Below are positions 1-8,478 of a stretch of DNA of 64,000 nt, one piece after another; the stretch's first letter is position 1, and every line of letters begins with the position of its first letter. The DNA lies in the NCBI GenBank assembly GCA_001580565.1, contig LRBF01000240.1:36790-100789 (forward strand), read 5' to 3'. A model generated the notes under the pieces. It saw only the letters and a program-made list of their open reading frames with translations, did no database searches and was not told the origin of the DNA. The stretch comes from Caballeronia megalochromosomata (GTDB taxonomy: Bacteria > Pseudomonadota > Gammaproteobacteria > Burkholderiales > Burkholderiaceae). Position numbers and translations under genes: made by a program.

Positions 1-74
1 TGACGGTGCGCGGAATACTAGAACCTTGCGCGGCGCCGGTATCATAAGCGTCTTACCGCACGTCACTCACGCCC

Positions 75-782
75 ATGAACACGCCTTCCGAAGCCGCACC
101 CCGTCCCGCCCTGCGCGAACTCACGCCTCTCGAAGCACGCGTGCTCGGCGTGCTCGTCGAGAAACAGCATACCGTGCCGGACACTTATCCTCTTTCGTTG
201 AATTCCCTAACCGCGGGGTGCAATCAGAAGACTGCGCGCTCGCCCGTGATGAGTGTGAGCGAGGACGAAGTGCTGACGACCATCGACGGCCTGAAGCGCC
301 TGAGCATCGTCATCGAAGCAAGCAGCAGCCGCGTGCCGCGCTTCGAACATAACGTGAACCGCGTGCTCGGCGTGCCCAGCCAGTCGGTCGCGCTGCTTGC
401 AACGTTGTTTCTGCGCGGCCCGCAAACGGCAGCGGAACTGCGCGCGAACAGTGCGCGACTGCATTCGTTTGCGGACATATCATCGGTCGAAAGCTTTCTC
501 GACGAACTCGCCGCAAACGATCCACCGCGCGTCGTCAAGCTGTCACGCACGCCCGGCGAGCGCGAAAGCCGCTGGGCGCATCTGCTATGCGGCGAAGTGA
601 GCGTAAGCGACTTCCCTGCACGCGAAGCGCAAGGCGGAGAATCCTTTTCGCTTTCCGAATTCGAAGCGCTGAAGTCCGAGCAAAAGCGCCTTGCTCACGA
701 AGTTGCGCAACTGCGCGCCATGGTTCAGCACATGGCGAGTGAATTGGGTATTACTTTGAATCAAACGTCGTCCGATGCCTGA
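75..782 (+). CDS. yceH: YceH/UPF0502 (DUF480) family protein
   Basis: A 235-residue protein matching the DUF480/YceH family over its full length. The family is a pair of winged-helix domains followed by a short C-terminal coiled coil; its function is not established. Visible hallmarks are LTPLEARVLGVLVEKQHTVP near residues 17-36, YPLSLNSLTAGCNQKTAR at about 39-56, and RVPRFEHNVNRVLG at about 106-119. Residues after about 195 (LSEFEALKSEQKRLAHEV) form the predicted coiled coil. The ATG at 75 gives the usual family length. The next gene starts 3 nt after the stop, so the two are probably co-transcribed. The family call is secure; the molecular role is unknown. Confidence 0.93.
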   Translation: MNTPSEAAPRPALRELTPLEARVLGVLVEKQHTVPDTYPLSLNSLTAGCNQKTARSPVMSVSEDEVLTTIDGLKRLSIVIEASSSRVPRFEHNVNRVLGVPSQSVALLATLFLRGPQTAAELRANSARLHSFADISSVESFLDELAANDPPRVVKLSRTPGERESRWAHLLCGEVSVSDFPAREAQGGESFSLSEFEALKSEQKRLAHEVAQLRAMVQHMASELGITLNQTSSDA

Positions 783-785
783 GCC

Positions 786-1529
786 ATGGATGAGGCGTTG
801 ATCTCCGCGCCGCTCGTGTTTCGCGACGACGGCACGCCGTACTCGCCGCGTCACGACGACATCTATCACAGCGCGGCGGGCGCGCTGGCTCAGGCGCGCC
901 ATGTCTTTCTCGACGGCAATGGCCTGCCCGGACGCTGGCACGGCAAGCCGCGCTTCACCGTGATCGAGACCGGCTTCGGCATGGGCATCAATTTCCTTGC
1001 GACATGGGCGGCATGGCACGACGACGCGCATCGTCCGCCGGCGCTTGAATTCGTGTCGATAGAAAAGCATCCGTTCAGCGCAAGCGATTTGCGCGCCGCG
1101 CACGCGGCAATCATCGACGACGCCGCTGTCGCGCCGCTCGCCGATGTGCTCGTTTCAGCTTGGCCTCCGCTCGAGGCCGGCGTGCATCGGCTCGATTTCG
1201 ATGCGGGCGCGGTGTCCTTGACACTCGCTTTCGGCGAAGCAGGCGATGTCTTGCCGCGCCTCGGCGATCACGGCGTCGCCGCGGACGCCATCTATCTCGA
1301 CGGTTTCGCGCCAGCCAAAAATCCGGACATGTGGACACCCGCCATCTTCGCGTCGCTGGCGCGCATCGCACGAGACGATGCGACATTCGCGACCTATACC
1401 AGCGCGGGGCATGTCAAACGCGCGCTCATCGACCACGGGTTTGAATATCGCAAGGTCTCGGGCTTCGGCGGCAAGCGCGCGATGCTCGTCGGCAGGCGCG
1501 CTCGATCTCGACCCGTCATTCAATCGTAA
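786..1529 (+). CDS. mnmD: MnmC-type tRNA (mnm5s2U34) methyltransferase, single-domain (MnmD) form
   Basis: A 247-residue protein equivalent to the N-terminal half of bifunctional MnmC, which makes the final methyl transfer giving mnm5s2U at tRNA wobble position 34. The S-adenosylmethionine site is seen as ETGFGMGINFL at about residues 60-70, and the family signature DGFAPAKNPDMW at about 173-184. It stops right after GFGGKRAMLVGRR, where bifunctional MnmC proteins continue through a linker into an FAD-dependent oxidase domain. No oxidase remnant was recognised in the 150 nt downstream. It is therefore a natural single-domain form or a truncated MnmC. The start lies 3 nt after yceH and no competing start is better. 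Confidence 0.88.
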   Translation: MDEALISAPLVFRDDGTPYSPRHDDIYHSAAGALAQARHVFLDGNGLPGRWHGKPRFTVIETGFGMGINFLATWAAWHDDAHRPPALEFVSIEKHPFSASDLRAAHAAIIDDAAVAPLADVLVSAWPPLEAGVHRLDFDAGAVSLTLAFGEAGDVLPRLGDHGVAADAIYLDGFAPAKNPDMWTPAIFASLARIARDDATFATYTSAGHVKRALIDHGFEYRKVSGFGGKRAMLVGRRARSRPVIQS

Positions 1530-1681
1530 GCATCAGTCGTTTCAGGCGTCGGGCAACAAAGCAAAATACGTTGGATAATGCGCACCCGTTGGCGGCGCGG
1601 CCTTTGCTCGAACCAGCACGATGAACGTCGAGGCCGCGCGCCGGTACGTTCCGTCAGCGCTGATCCACGAGGAGAAAAGCT

Positions 1682-1882
1682 TTGGAATCCAATAACGATG
1701 CGCCTCGCAGCCCGTGGCTCTGGGGCGTGCTATTGATACCCTACGTCGCCCTGCTCTGGCTGCCGTTCTATAACGACACGCGCCCTTCATTCGCGGGTTT
1801 CCCGTTCTTCTACTGGTATCAGTTTCTGTGGGTGCCGCTCACCTCGCTCCTGATTTATATCGTCCACAGGGGCCTGAAATGA
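1682..1882 (+). CDS. DUF3311 small membrane protein
   Basis: A 66-residue protein with two hydrophobic segments (about residues 13-28 and 40-62) and the DUF3311 pattern, including LPFYNDTRPSFAGFPFFYWYQ. DUF3311 proteins are commonly encoded just before sodium:solute symporters and are thought to be their small partner subunit. The start is a TTG at 1682, preceded by GAGGAG about 10 nt upstream, which decides the start. Its stop overlaps the start of the following symporter gene in an ATGA, so the two are translationally coupled. Confidence 0.85.
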   Translation: MESNNDAPRSPWLWGVLLIPYVALLWLPFYNDTRPSFAGFPFFYWYQFLWVPLTSLLIYIVHRGLK

Positions 1883-3360
1883 ACGATCTCACGCCAATCG
1901 ATCCGGTTGCGATGACCATCTTCATCGCGTTTTTCGTGCTCGTGACCGTGGTCGGCTTCTTTGCCGCGCGCTGGAAGCGTGGCGATCTCACGCAGCTTCA
2001 CGAATGGGGCCTGGGCGGCCGCCAGTTCGGCGTGTTGATCTCATGGTTTCTCGTCGGCGGCGATTTCTATACCGCCTATACCGTGATTGCCGTGCCGGCG
2101 CTCGTCTATTCGGTCGGCGCGTATGGGTTCTTCGCGCTGCCTTACACGATCATCGTTTATCCGTTCGTGTTCGCGGTGATGCCCAGGTTGTGGAAGATCG
2201 CGCACGCGAAGAATCACATCACCGGCGCCGATTACGTGCAGGGTGAATACGGCGGCAAATGGTTTCCGGCAGCGGTCGCGATCACGGGCATCGTCGCGAC
2301 CATGCCTTATATCGCGCTGCAACTGGTGGGCATGCAAGTCGTCATCAAGGGGCTCGGGGTGACGGGTGAACTGCCGCTCATCATCGCCTTTGTGATTCTT
2401 GCGCTCTATACCTATACGAGCGGCCTGCGCGCACCCGCGATGATTGCCTTCGTGAAAGACATCATGATCTATATCGTCGTGATCGCGGCGGTGTGGCTCA
2501 TCCCCTTGAAGCTCGGCGGCTATGCGCATGTGTTCGATTCGGCCGATCAATACTTCAAGGCGAAGGGCGGTGCGACGGGCATCATCCTCAAGCCGGATCA
2601 ATTCACCGCGTATGCATCGCTTGCGCTGGGCTCGGCGCTTGCCGCCTTCATGTATCCGCATACGATGACCGCGGTGCTCTCGTCATCGTCCGCGACGACG
2701 GTGCGCAAGAACGCCATCTTTCTGCCTGCCTATACGCTGCTGCTCGGTCTGATCGCGCTGCTGGGCTATATGGCGATCGCGGCGGGCGTGCATGTGAAGT
2801 CGCCGTCGGATGTCGTGCCGGCCTTGTTCGGCACGCTCTTTCCTTCGTGGTTCGTGGGCTTTGCAGCGGCGGCGATTGCGATCAGCGCGCTCGTGCCGGC
2901 CGCGATCATGTCGATCGGCGCGGCGAATCTGTTCACGCGCAACCTGTGGCGTCCGCTCGTTTCGCCCGACATGTCGTCCGCAGCCGAAGCATCGACCGCA
3001 AAACTCGTGTCGCTTGTCGTGAAGTTCGGCGCGTTGCTGTTCATCGTGTTTCTGCCAACGCAGTATGCAATCGATCTGCAGTTGCTCGGCGGCGTATGGA
3101 TCCTGCAGATCTTCCCGGCCATCGTCTTTACGCTTTTCACGCGCCGATTGACGACGCCCGGTCTGTTTCTCGGCTGGCTGTTCGGCATCGTACTCGGCAC
3201 CGGTCTCGCGATCTCGCAAGGACTCAAGCCCGTTTATGCGATGCATCTCGGTGACACATCGTGGCCGGTCTACATCGGCCTGATTGCACTCGTCGTGAAT
3301 ATCGTGGTGACGTATGTCGTTTCGATGCTCACGCGGCGCAGCGCGATATCCGCGGCTTGA
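1879..3360 (+). CDS. mctP: Sodium:solute symporter, monocarboxylate permease (MctP) type
   Basis: A 493-residue inner-membrane transporter of the SSS family with about 13 hydrophobic helices. It closely follows the MctP subgroup, which takes up lactate, pyruvate and related monocarboxylates in rhizobia. Diagnostic stretches are EWGLGGRQFG at about residues 42-51, FLVGGDFYTAYTVIAVPA just after, and the helix pair around SGLRAPAMIAFVKDIMIY. The ATG at 1879 overlaps the DUF3311 stop and is preferred over an in-frame start 17 codons earlier, which would lie deep in the preceding gene. The substrate in this organism is inferred from family resemblance only. Confidence 0.88.
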   Translation: MNDLTPIDPVAMTIFIAFFVLVTVVGFFAARWKRGDLTQLHEWGLGGRQFGVLISWFLVGGDFYTAYTVIAVPALVYSVGAYGFFALPYTIIVYPFVFAVMPRLWKIAHAKNHITGADYVQGEYGGKWFPAAVAITGIVATMPYIALQLVGMQVVIKGLGVTGELPLIIAFVILALYTYTSGLRAPAMIAFVKDIMIYIVVIAAVWLIPLKLGGYAHVFDSADQYFKAKGGATGIILKPDQFTAYASLALGSALAAFMYPHTMTAVLSSSSATTVRKNAIFLPAYTLLLGLIALLGYMAIAAGVHVKSPSDVVPALFGTLFPSWFVGFAAAAIAISALVPAAIMSIGAANLFTRNLWRPLVSPDMSSAAEASTAKLVSLVVKFGALLFIVFLPTQYAIDLQLLGGVWILQIFPAIVFTLFTRRLTTPGLFLGWLFGIVLGTGLAISQGLKPVYAMHLGDTSWPVYIGLIALVVNIVVTYVVSMLTRRSAISAA

Positions 3361-3379
3361 ATACTTTGACGCTCGAATC

Positions 3380-4339
3380 ATGACCGCAAGCGGAAACACT
3401 CTGGCCTCGTCTTCCATCGCGAATGCGGTGTTTGCGCAAGACAAGCTCTCGGTCGGCATCACACTGCCGATCACGCGCGATAACCAGAGCGCCGTCGACT
3501 TCAACGAGCAGATAGCACTCGCGCGGCTCGCCGATCAGCTCGGCTTTCGCGCGGTCTGGGTCCGTGACGTGCCACTCAATAGCATCGATTACCCCGACCC
3601 GGTCGGCCATCTCGACCCATGGGTGCTGCTCGGCGCGCTCGCATCGAACACGGAACGCATCGCGCTCATCAGTGGCGCCATCGTGTTGACGCTCAGGCAT
3701 CCGCTTCATGTCGCGAAGGGTGCGATCTCCGTCGACGCGCTCTCTCGGGGACGCTTCATTCTCGGCGTCGGTTCAGGCGATCGTCCGCCGGAATATGCAG
3801 CCTTCGGCCGCGATCCCGATGAGCGGCGCGATCTGTACAGACAGCATTGGGACACCCTCGCCGCAGCCGTTAGCGTGCCCTCACGCGTGATCCCCGATCA
3901 TGCCGCCGAAGGCGCGCCCGAGTTCTATCTCCTGCCCCGCCAGAACGCTTCCATTCCCCTGCTCGCCGTCGGTTCCGGAGGACAGAGCGTCGACTGGATC
4001 GCGCGTCATTCGCTTGGCTGGATGACGTACCATCGCGAACCGCAAGCGCAGCGCGGCCGATACGCCATGTGGCGCGCGGCGGTCGAGCGCGCGGCGTCCA
4101 GGGCCTTTCGCGCGTTCGGCGTCGCGATGCGGCTCGATCTCGCCGAAGATGCCGACGAGCCCGCAACCGATATTCCGCTCGGCTATCGCACGGGGCGTCG
4201 CGCGCTCGTAGCGCTTCTGCATGCGATGCGCGACAGCGGTACGCATCACGTGACGCTCAACATCACATCGGAACGAAGACCTGCACGCGATATCATCGAA
4301 GAAGTCGCCGCCCATGTGCTTCCCGAGTTTCATCGCTGA
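3380..4339 (+). CDS. LLM-class (luciferase-like) flavin oxidoreductase
   Basis: A 319-residue protein of the bacterial luciferase-like monooxygenase superfamily, which uses reduced flavin to oxidise small organic substrates. The TIM-barrel pattern is visible: LGFRAVWVRDVPL in the second strand, LASNTERIALISGAIVLTLRHP at about 95-116, then SRGRFILGVGSGDRPPEY, which binds the flavin phosphate. It most resembles the subgroup annotated as luciferase-type oxidoreductase BA3436 (TIGR03571). The ATG at 3380 gives a sensible N-terminus; an earlier in-frame start would overlap the symporter gene by 47 nt. The amidase gene follows after 27 nt in the same direction. The substrate is unknown. Confidence 0.85.
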   Translation: MTASGNTLASSSIANAVFAQDKLSVGITLPITRDNQSAVDFNEQIALARLADQLGFRAVWVRDVPLNSIDYPDPVGHLDPWVLLGALASNTERIALISGAIVLTLRHPLHVAKGAISVDALSRGRFILGVGSGDRPPEYAAFGRDPDERRDLYRQHWDTLAAAVSVPSRVIPDHAAEGAPEFYLLPRQNASIPLLAVGSGGQSVDWIARHSLGWMTYHREPQAQRGRYAMWRAAVERAASRAFRAFGVAMRLDLAEDADEPATDIPLGYRTGRRALVALLHAMRDSGTHHVTLNITSERRPARDIIEEVAAHVLPEFHR

Positions 4340-4366
4340 ATCCATTCGCTTATTCACGACAAAACC

Positions 4367-5839
4367 ATGACCGCCCCCGACGCACACTCCGCTTTCTCGC
4401 CCGACGACGATATCGTTTCACTCGACGCCGTCACGCTCTCCCGGGCGATCCAGACACGCGACGTCTCCTGCGTCGAAGTCATGAACGCGTATCTTGCTCA
4501 AATCGATCGTCTCAACCCTGCGGTCAACGCGATCGTCGCGATTCAGGATCGCGATGCCCTGCTCGCGCTCGCCACCGAACGCGACGCACAGTTATCCAGA
4601 GGCGAAAGCCTCGGACCGCTGCACGGCTTTCCGCAAGCGCCCAAGGACATCCTGCCCGTCGCCGGCATGGTCACGTCGAAAGGCTCGCCGATATTTGCAG
4701 GCGAAGTCAGCCAGGTCGATGCAGTCGTGTTCGAACGCATGCGCAAAGCAGGCGCGATATTCATCGGCCGAACGAATTCGCCGGAATTCGGCCTCGGCGG
4801 TCACACTTATAACCCGGTGTACGGCACCACGCGCAACGCGTTCGAGCCATCGCGCTCCGCGGGCGGCAGCAGCGGCGGCGCGGCCGTCTCCGTCGCGCTG
4901 CGCATGCTGCCGTGCGCGGACGGCACCGACATGATGGGGTCTCTCCGCACGCCCGCCGCATTCAATAACGTCTTCGGCTTTCGCTCGACACCGGGATGCG
5001 TGCCCTATGCGCCCAGCGACGACGTGTTCTTCCAGCAATTCAGCGTCGCCGGGCCCATCGCGCGAACCATCCCCGATCTTGGCTTGCTGTTGTCCGTGCA
5101 GGCGGGCTTCGATGCGCGCGCGCCTTTGTCCCGCAGAAGCGACAAGCCCGCCGATTTCGCCAACGCGCTCGAGCGCGACATGCGCGGCACACGCATCGGC
5201 TGGCTGGGCGATCTGAATGGCCACCTGCCGACAGAAGCAGGTTTGATGGATACGTATGCAGCGGCGCTGCGTCACTTCGAAACAGCGGGTTGCACGGTCG
5301 AGGCGGCCAGGATCGACTTCGATCTCGACCGTCTCTGGCATGCATGGATCGATTTGCGCAGCCTCACGTTCTCTGGCACCAATGGCCCGCTCTATCGCGA
5401 CGCCACCAAGTGCAAGCTGCTGAAACCCGAAGCCGTATGGGAGATTGAACGAGGCCTGAAGTTATCGGGAGAAGACGTGTCGCGTGCGGTTCGCGACCGC
5501 GCGGCGTGGTATCAGGCGATCAACGCGCTATTCGATCGCTTCGACTATCTGGTGATGCCTTCGGCCCAGGTCTTTCCCTTCGATGCGGAGCTCGACTGGC
5601 CGCATGCCATTGCTGGTCGGGAGATGGATACCTATCATCGCTGGATGGAAACCGTCGTTCCGGCCACGTTGGCTTCGTTGCCCGCGTTGAGCGCGCCAGC
5701 CGGCTTTGGCGCTAACGGCTTGCCGGCCGGATTGCAGATTATCGGCCCAACGCAAGGCGATCTCGGCGTGCTTCAGCTCGGGCTCGCTTACGATCGCGCA
5801 AGCGGATTTTCCCGCGCGCGCAGCCCTTTGCTAGGCTAA
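4367..5839 (+). CDS. Amidase-signature family hydrolase
   Basis: A 490-residue amidase-signature enzyme related to GatA and AtzF-type hydrolases. The Ser-cisSer-Lys triad is in place: Lys93 in QAPKDILPVAG, the cis-serine in SAGGSSGGAA at about 164-173, and the nucleophile Ser192 in GTDMMGSLRTPA. The loop before the nucleophile reads DMMGS where DTGGS is commonest; the GSLRxPA core is kept. No gatB or gatC is nearby, so this is a free-standing amidase rather than the tRNA-dependent transamidase subunit. It probably shares a transcript with the preceding oxidoreductase, and a hairpin follows at 5911. The substrate is unknown. Confidence 0.9.
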   Translation: MTAPDAHSAFSPDDDIVSLDAVTLSRAIQTRDVSCVEVMNAYLAQIDRLNPAVNAIVAIQDRDALLALATERDAQLSRGESLGPLHGFPQAPKDILPVAGMVTSKGSPIFAGEVSQVDAVVFERMRKAGAIFIGRTNSPEFGLGGHTYNPVYGTTRNAFEPSRSAGGSSGGAAVSVALRMLPCADGTDMMGSLRTPAAFNNVFGFRSTPGCVPYAPSDDVFFQQFSVAGPIARTIPDLGLLLSVQAGFDARAPLSRRSDKPADFANALERDMRGTRIGWLGDLNGHLPTEAGLMDTYAAALRHFETAGCTVEAARIDFDLDRLWHAWIDLRSLTFSGTNGPLYRDATKCKLLKPEAVWEIERGLKLSGEDVSRAVRDRAAWYQAINALFDRFDYLVMPSAQVFPFDAELDWPHAIAGREMDTYHRWMETVVPATLASLPALSAPAGFGANGLPAGLQIIGPTQGDLGVLQLGLAYDRASGFSRARSPLLG

Positions 5840-5910
5840 CGCCAGCCAATAAGATTGCTTTCCAGTACTTCATTTTTCACGGCGCATATCATAAGCGCGT
5901 TCGCACGATC

Positions 5911-5938
5911 GCTTGCGAGGGATGCAACCCCCGCAAGC
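5911..5938. terminator. Hairpin between convergent amidase and DUF3331 genes
   Basis: GCTTGCG-A-GGG pairs with CCC-C-CGCAAGC around the loop ATGCAA, giving a 10-bp stem with one A/C mismatch. It lies between two converging genes. There is no immediate T-tract on either side, so it may act as a weak bidirectional terminator or an mRNA 3' end barrier. Confidence 0.45.
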
Positions 5939-6002
5939 AGCCGTATGCGCAAATGACAAAAAACGCGCGCGTCACGCACGCGTCACGCGATGAAGACAGC
6001 GA

Positions 6003-6443
6003 TCACTCGGAAACGAGGCTCGATTCCTGTTCGGCCGGCGTCAGCGCAAGCGCCAGAATCATTGCGCCGCTATTGAGCGGCACCGAACTGCCGACACGTC
6101 TCGGCCTGTAGACCGGTTGCCCGCGCCTGATCGCCTGCCCGCTCAATGCGCACGTTCCGCGCTTGCGGGCGGTGCAAAGGGCCCAGACCTGCTCCGAGTA
6201 ATTGAACGACGTGGGATCGTGCCAGGAGAGCGCGAGCGTCGATTCGCTCAGGCGTTCCAGCACGCGGATATTGACGCGATGCCCTTCGGGGGTTCCGAAG
6301 CATGGGCTCTTGACCGGCATATTGCGCACGAGGGATCGTGTCATCAGGGCGAGGCTCTCGTTGACTTCAGACGGGCGGCTCGGACGGCTGTCGAGCATTG
6401 CCAGGGTACGGCTCCAGGGATCCATCACCGATGGATGCTTCAT
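6003..6443 (-). CDS. DUF3331 domain-containing protein
   Basis: A 146-residue protein matching DUF3331, a family of unknown function found mostly in Burkholderia relatives. The characteristic run is NIRVLERLSESTLALSWHDP (about 56-75), then YSEQVWALCTARKRGTCALSG and RRGQPVYRPRR, with two cysteines in the middle that suggest a small metal-binding knuckle. The ATG at 6443 is chosen because AGGAG lies 6 nt upstream. The open frame continues upstream, but that extension has no family match. DUF3331 genes are often multicopy and linked to accessory DNA in this group. Confidence 0.8.
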   Translation of the reverse strand: MKHPSVMDPWSRTLAMLDSRPSRPSEVNESLALMTRSLVRNMPVKSPCFGTPEGHRVNIRVLERLSESTLALSWHDPTSFNYSEQVWALCTARKRGTCALSGQAIRRGQPVYRPRRVGSSVPLNSGAMILALALTPAEQESSLVSE

Positions 6444-6731
6444 GTTCCGCTCCTGCTGGCGGCGACGCCCGCCGCAACAGAAGCCGGGGTGGACGTCGCC
6501 AGTGGAGTTCCGGGGAATGCGCCGCATGACCCGCTTCCTGAGCCGGTCTGCCGCGCCGCTTCGGATGATCGTTCCTAGAGTAGTACACCTGAGCATGCTT
6601 TTCTTTTCATTTTTCCTGGACATACTCGAACAGGCAAGCCAGCTTTGGCGTTCCGGATTCGCGCGCAGTGCGGCGACCGTGGGTTGCACCTCGAATTAGT
6701 CAGCAGACGTTTAATGCGAATTCGACACGAA

Positions 6732-6741
6732 CGAACGTTCG
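6732..6741. promoter_or_regulatory. Palindrome CGAACGTTCG, copy 1
   Basis: A perfect 10-bp palindrome in the upstream region of the DUF1488 gene. It is shared with copy 2 in the wider context CGAACGTTCGC. Two identical palindromes 57 bp apart look like a paired operator, but the binding protein is unknown. Confidence 0.4.
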
Positions 6742-6788
6742 CATAAATCATCCGATGTTTGCGCTGCGCCTTGACTGCCACGGCACGA

Positions 6789-6798
6789 CGAACGTTCG
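6789..6798. promoter_or_regulatory. Palindrome CGAACGTTCG, copy 2
   Basis: Second copy of the perfect 10-bp palindrome, about 100 bp before the DUF1488 start. Centre-to-centre distance to copy 1 is 57 bp, roughly five and a half helical turns. Confidence 0.4.
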
Positions 6799-6899
6799 CT
6801 TCTGCCCGCTTGCGCACGTTTCGCGCCGAATCGAGGATGCGCGAACTCACCGATTTCTGACACAATAAAACCAGCGAACCGCATTTCTCCTGTCGAATC

Positions 6900-7169
6900 A
6901 TGACAAGCAAGCTTTCGATCCATGCCACTATTTCCGCGGACCGCGCCTCCGTCAGCTTTGTCGCGTTCTCTCGCGAGCAGGCCATCCAATGCAACATCAC
7001 GCGCAAGGCGTTGGAGCAGTGCTTCTGGGCGCCGGCCGGAGCAAGCGACGAACGCCTGCTCAAGGCCTTGAGCGACGGCTATGAACGCATCAGTGCGCGC
7101 GTGCATCGAAAGTTTCTCGCGCATCCATCCAGTTCGATTCATCTGGATGTCATCGATTTTTCTTCCTGA
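6900..7169 (+). CDS. DUF1488-like small protein
   Basis: An 89-residue acidic-basic mixed protein resembling DUF1488. The typical features are a short beta-rich N-terminus (SVSFVAFSREQAIQCNITRKA), then ALEQCFWAPAGASDERLL and a helical ERISARVHRKF segment. Family members are small cytoplasmic proteins of unknown function. The start has only a weak purine-rich site upstream, so initiation at 6900 is likely but not certain. It converges on the cytochrome c gene with about 30 nt between stops. No operon partner is visible; paired palindromes lie upstream. Confidence 0.65.
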   Translation: MTSKLSIHATISADRASVSFVAFSREQAIQCNITRKALEQCFWAPAGASDERLLKALSDGYERISARVHRKFLAHPSSSIHLDVIDFSS

Positions 7170-7199
7170 ACGCAGCCTTCATCGCACGCGCGGTGCATA

Positions 7200-8468
7200 T
7201 CAGCGCGCCGCCTGCGTCGCCTTGCGCATCTTCGCCACATCTTCGGCTTGCACCGCCGGCGTGTTGTTGTTCCACGCGCCGCGAATGAAAGTCAGCACAT
7301 CGGCGGTTTGCTGGTCGCTCAGCACGGGTGCATAGCGCGGCATCGGATAAGGCGCGGGGACGCCATGCAGCACGAGGTCGCCGGTGCCGTTCAAAGTCAC
7401 GTTGATGAGCGACGAGGGATCCTTTTCCAGAACATTCGGATTACCCGCGAGCGGCGCAAGCATTGGCGCAAAGCCACGGCCATCCGCGCCGTGGCAATGC
7501 ATGCAATAGGCGGTATAGACACGCGCACCCGAGTCCGTGGCGGCAGGACGTGTCAATGACACTTTGGTTGCTTTCGGATCGTATGAATACGGCGCGCCGC
7601 CATAGCCGCCCGACGCCGGCAATGACTTGAGGTAGCGCGCCATCGCGGCAATATCGGCGTCGCTCAGTTCCTGCGTGCTGTTGTTGATGACGCTCGTCAT
7701 CGAGCCGAATGCCGACGCGTGCGCATTCGCGCCGGTCTTGAGAAAGGTCGCGACGTCCTGCTCGGACCAGCGCCCGAGTCCGGTATTGTGCTCGCCCGTG
7801 AGATTGGAAGCGAACCAGTTATCGAGCACGCCGCCCGTCAAATACGCGCTGCTGCTTTCGTCGAGTCCCTTTTCCTGAAACGCGATGCCGCGCGGTGTAT
7901 GACACGACCCGCAATGCCCGAGACCCTGAATCAGATAAGCGCCACGATTCCACGCTACATCCTGCCCCGTCTTGCTTCGATAAACGCCTTTGTCGAGAAA
8001 CACCGCATTCCAGAGCTTGAGTGGCCAGCGCATATTGAGCGGCCATTTCATGTCCGGTTCACGATTGGCTTGCCTGACCGGCGTGACGCCATGCATGAAA
8101 TAGACGTAGAGCGCGTGCATGTCTTCGTCGTTGATCTTTGCATAAGACGGATAAGGCATCGCCGGATAAAGATTGTGGCCGTCCTTCGCCACGCCTTCAC
8201 GCAACGCGCGCGCGAAGTCTTCTTCCGTATAGCGGCCGATACCCGTGTCCGGATCAGGCGTGATATTGGTCGTGTAGATCGCGCCCAATGGCGTCATCAT
8301 CGGCAAACCGCCTGCAAGTGGCTTGCCGCGTGGCGCCGAATGGCACGCGACGCAATCGCCCGCCTTGGCGAGATACGCGCCACGTGCGGTAAGCGCATCG
8401 CCGGCTGCGTGGGCTGAGGACGTTAAAGCGACGATAACCGCAAGGAGAGGCTTGAATGCATTGTTCAT
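7200..8468 (-). CDS. Triheme cytochrome c subunit of a molybdenum hydroxylase
   Basis: A 422-residue periplasmic protein with a Sec signal peptide (residues 1-21, cleavage after SSAHA) and three haem c motifs: CVACH near 38, CGSCH near 186 and CMHCH near 323. This three-domain layout is that of the membrane-bound alcohol/aldehyde dehydrogenase cytochrome subunit, which passes electrons to the quinone pool or an oxidase. It is the last gene of a three-gene leftward operon; the Mo-binding subunit ends 10 nt upstream. The partner enzyme defines its role as electron acceptor for the hydroxylase. The substrate is not determined by sequence. Confidence 0.92.
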   Translation of the reverse strand: MNNAFKPLLAVIVALTSSAHAAGDALTARGAYLAKAGDCVACHSAPRGKPLAGGLPMMTPLGAIYTTNITPDPDTGIGRYTEEDFARALREGVAKDGHNLYPAMPYPSYAKINDEDMHALYVYFMHGVTPVRQANREPDMKWPLNMRWPLKLWNAVFLDKGVYRSKTGQDVAWNRGAYLIQGLGHCGSCHTPRGIAFQEKGLDESSSAYLTGGVLDNWFASNLTGEHNTGLGRWSEQDVATFLKTGANAHASAFGSMTSVINNSTQELSDADIAAMARYLKSLPASGGYGGAPYSYDPKATKVSLTRPAATDSGARVYTAYCMHCHGADGRGFAPMLAPLAGNPNVLEKDPSSLINVTLNGTGDLVLHGVPAPYPMPRYAPVLSDQQTADVLTFIRGAWNNNTPAVQAEDVAKMRKATQAAR

Positions 8469-8478
8469 GACGGCCTCC

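Larger units (their letters stand above)
6444..6899. other. 456-bp divergent intergenic region
   Basis: This region separates the DUF3331 gene (leftward) from the DUF1488 gene (rightward). No coding remnant was recognised. Its notable content is two identical 10-bp palindromes, described separately, in the half nearer the DUF1488 gene. Confidence 0.6.
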
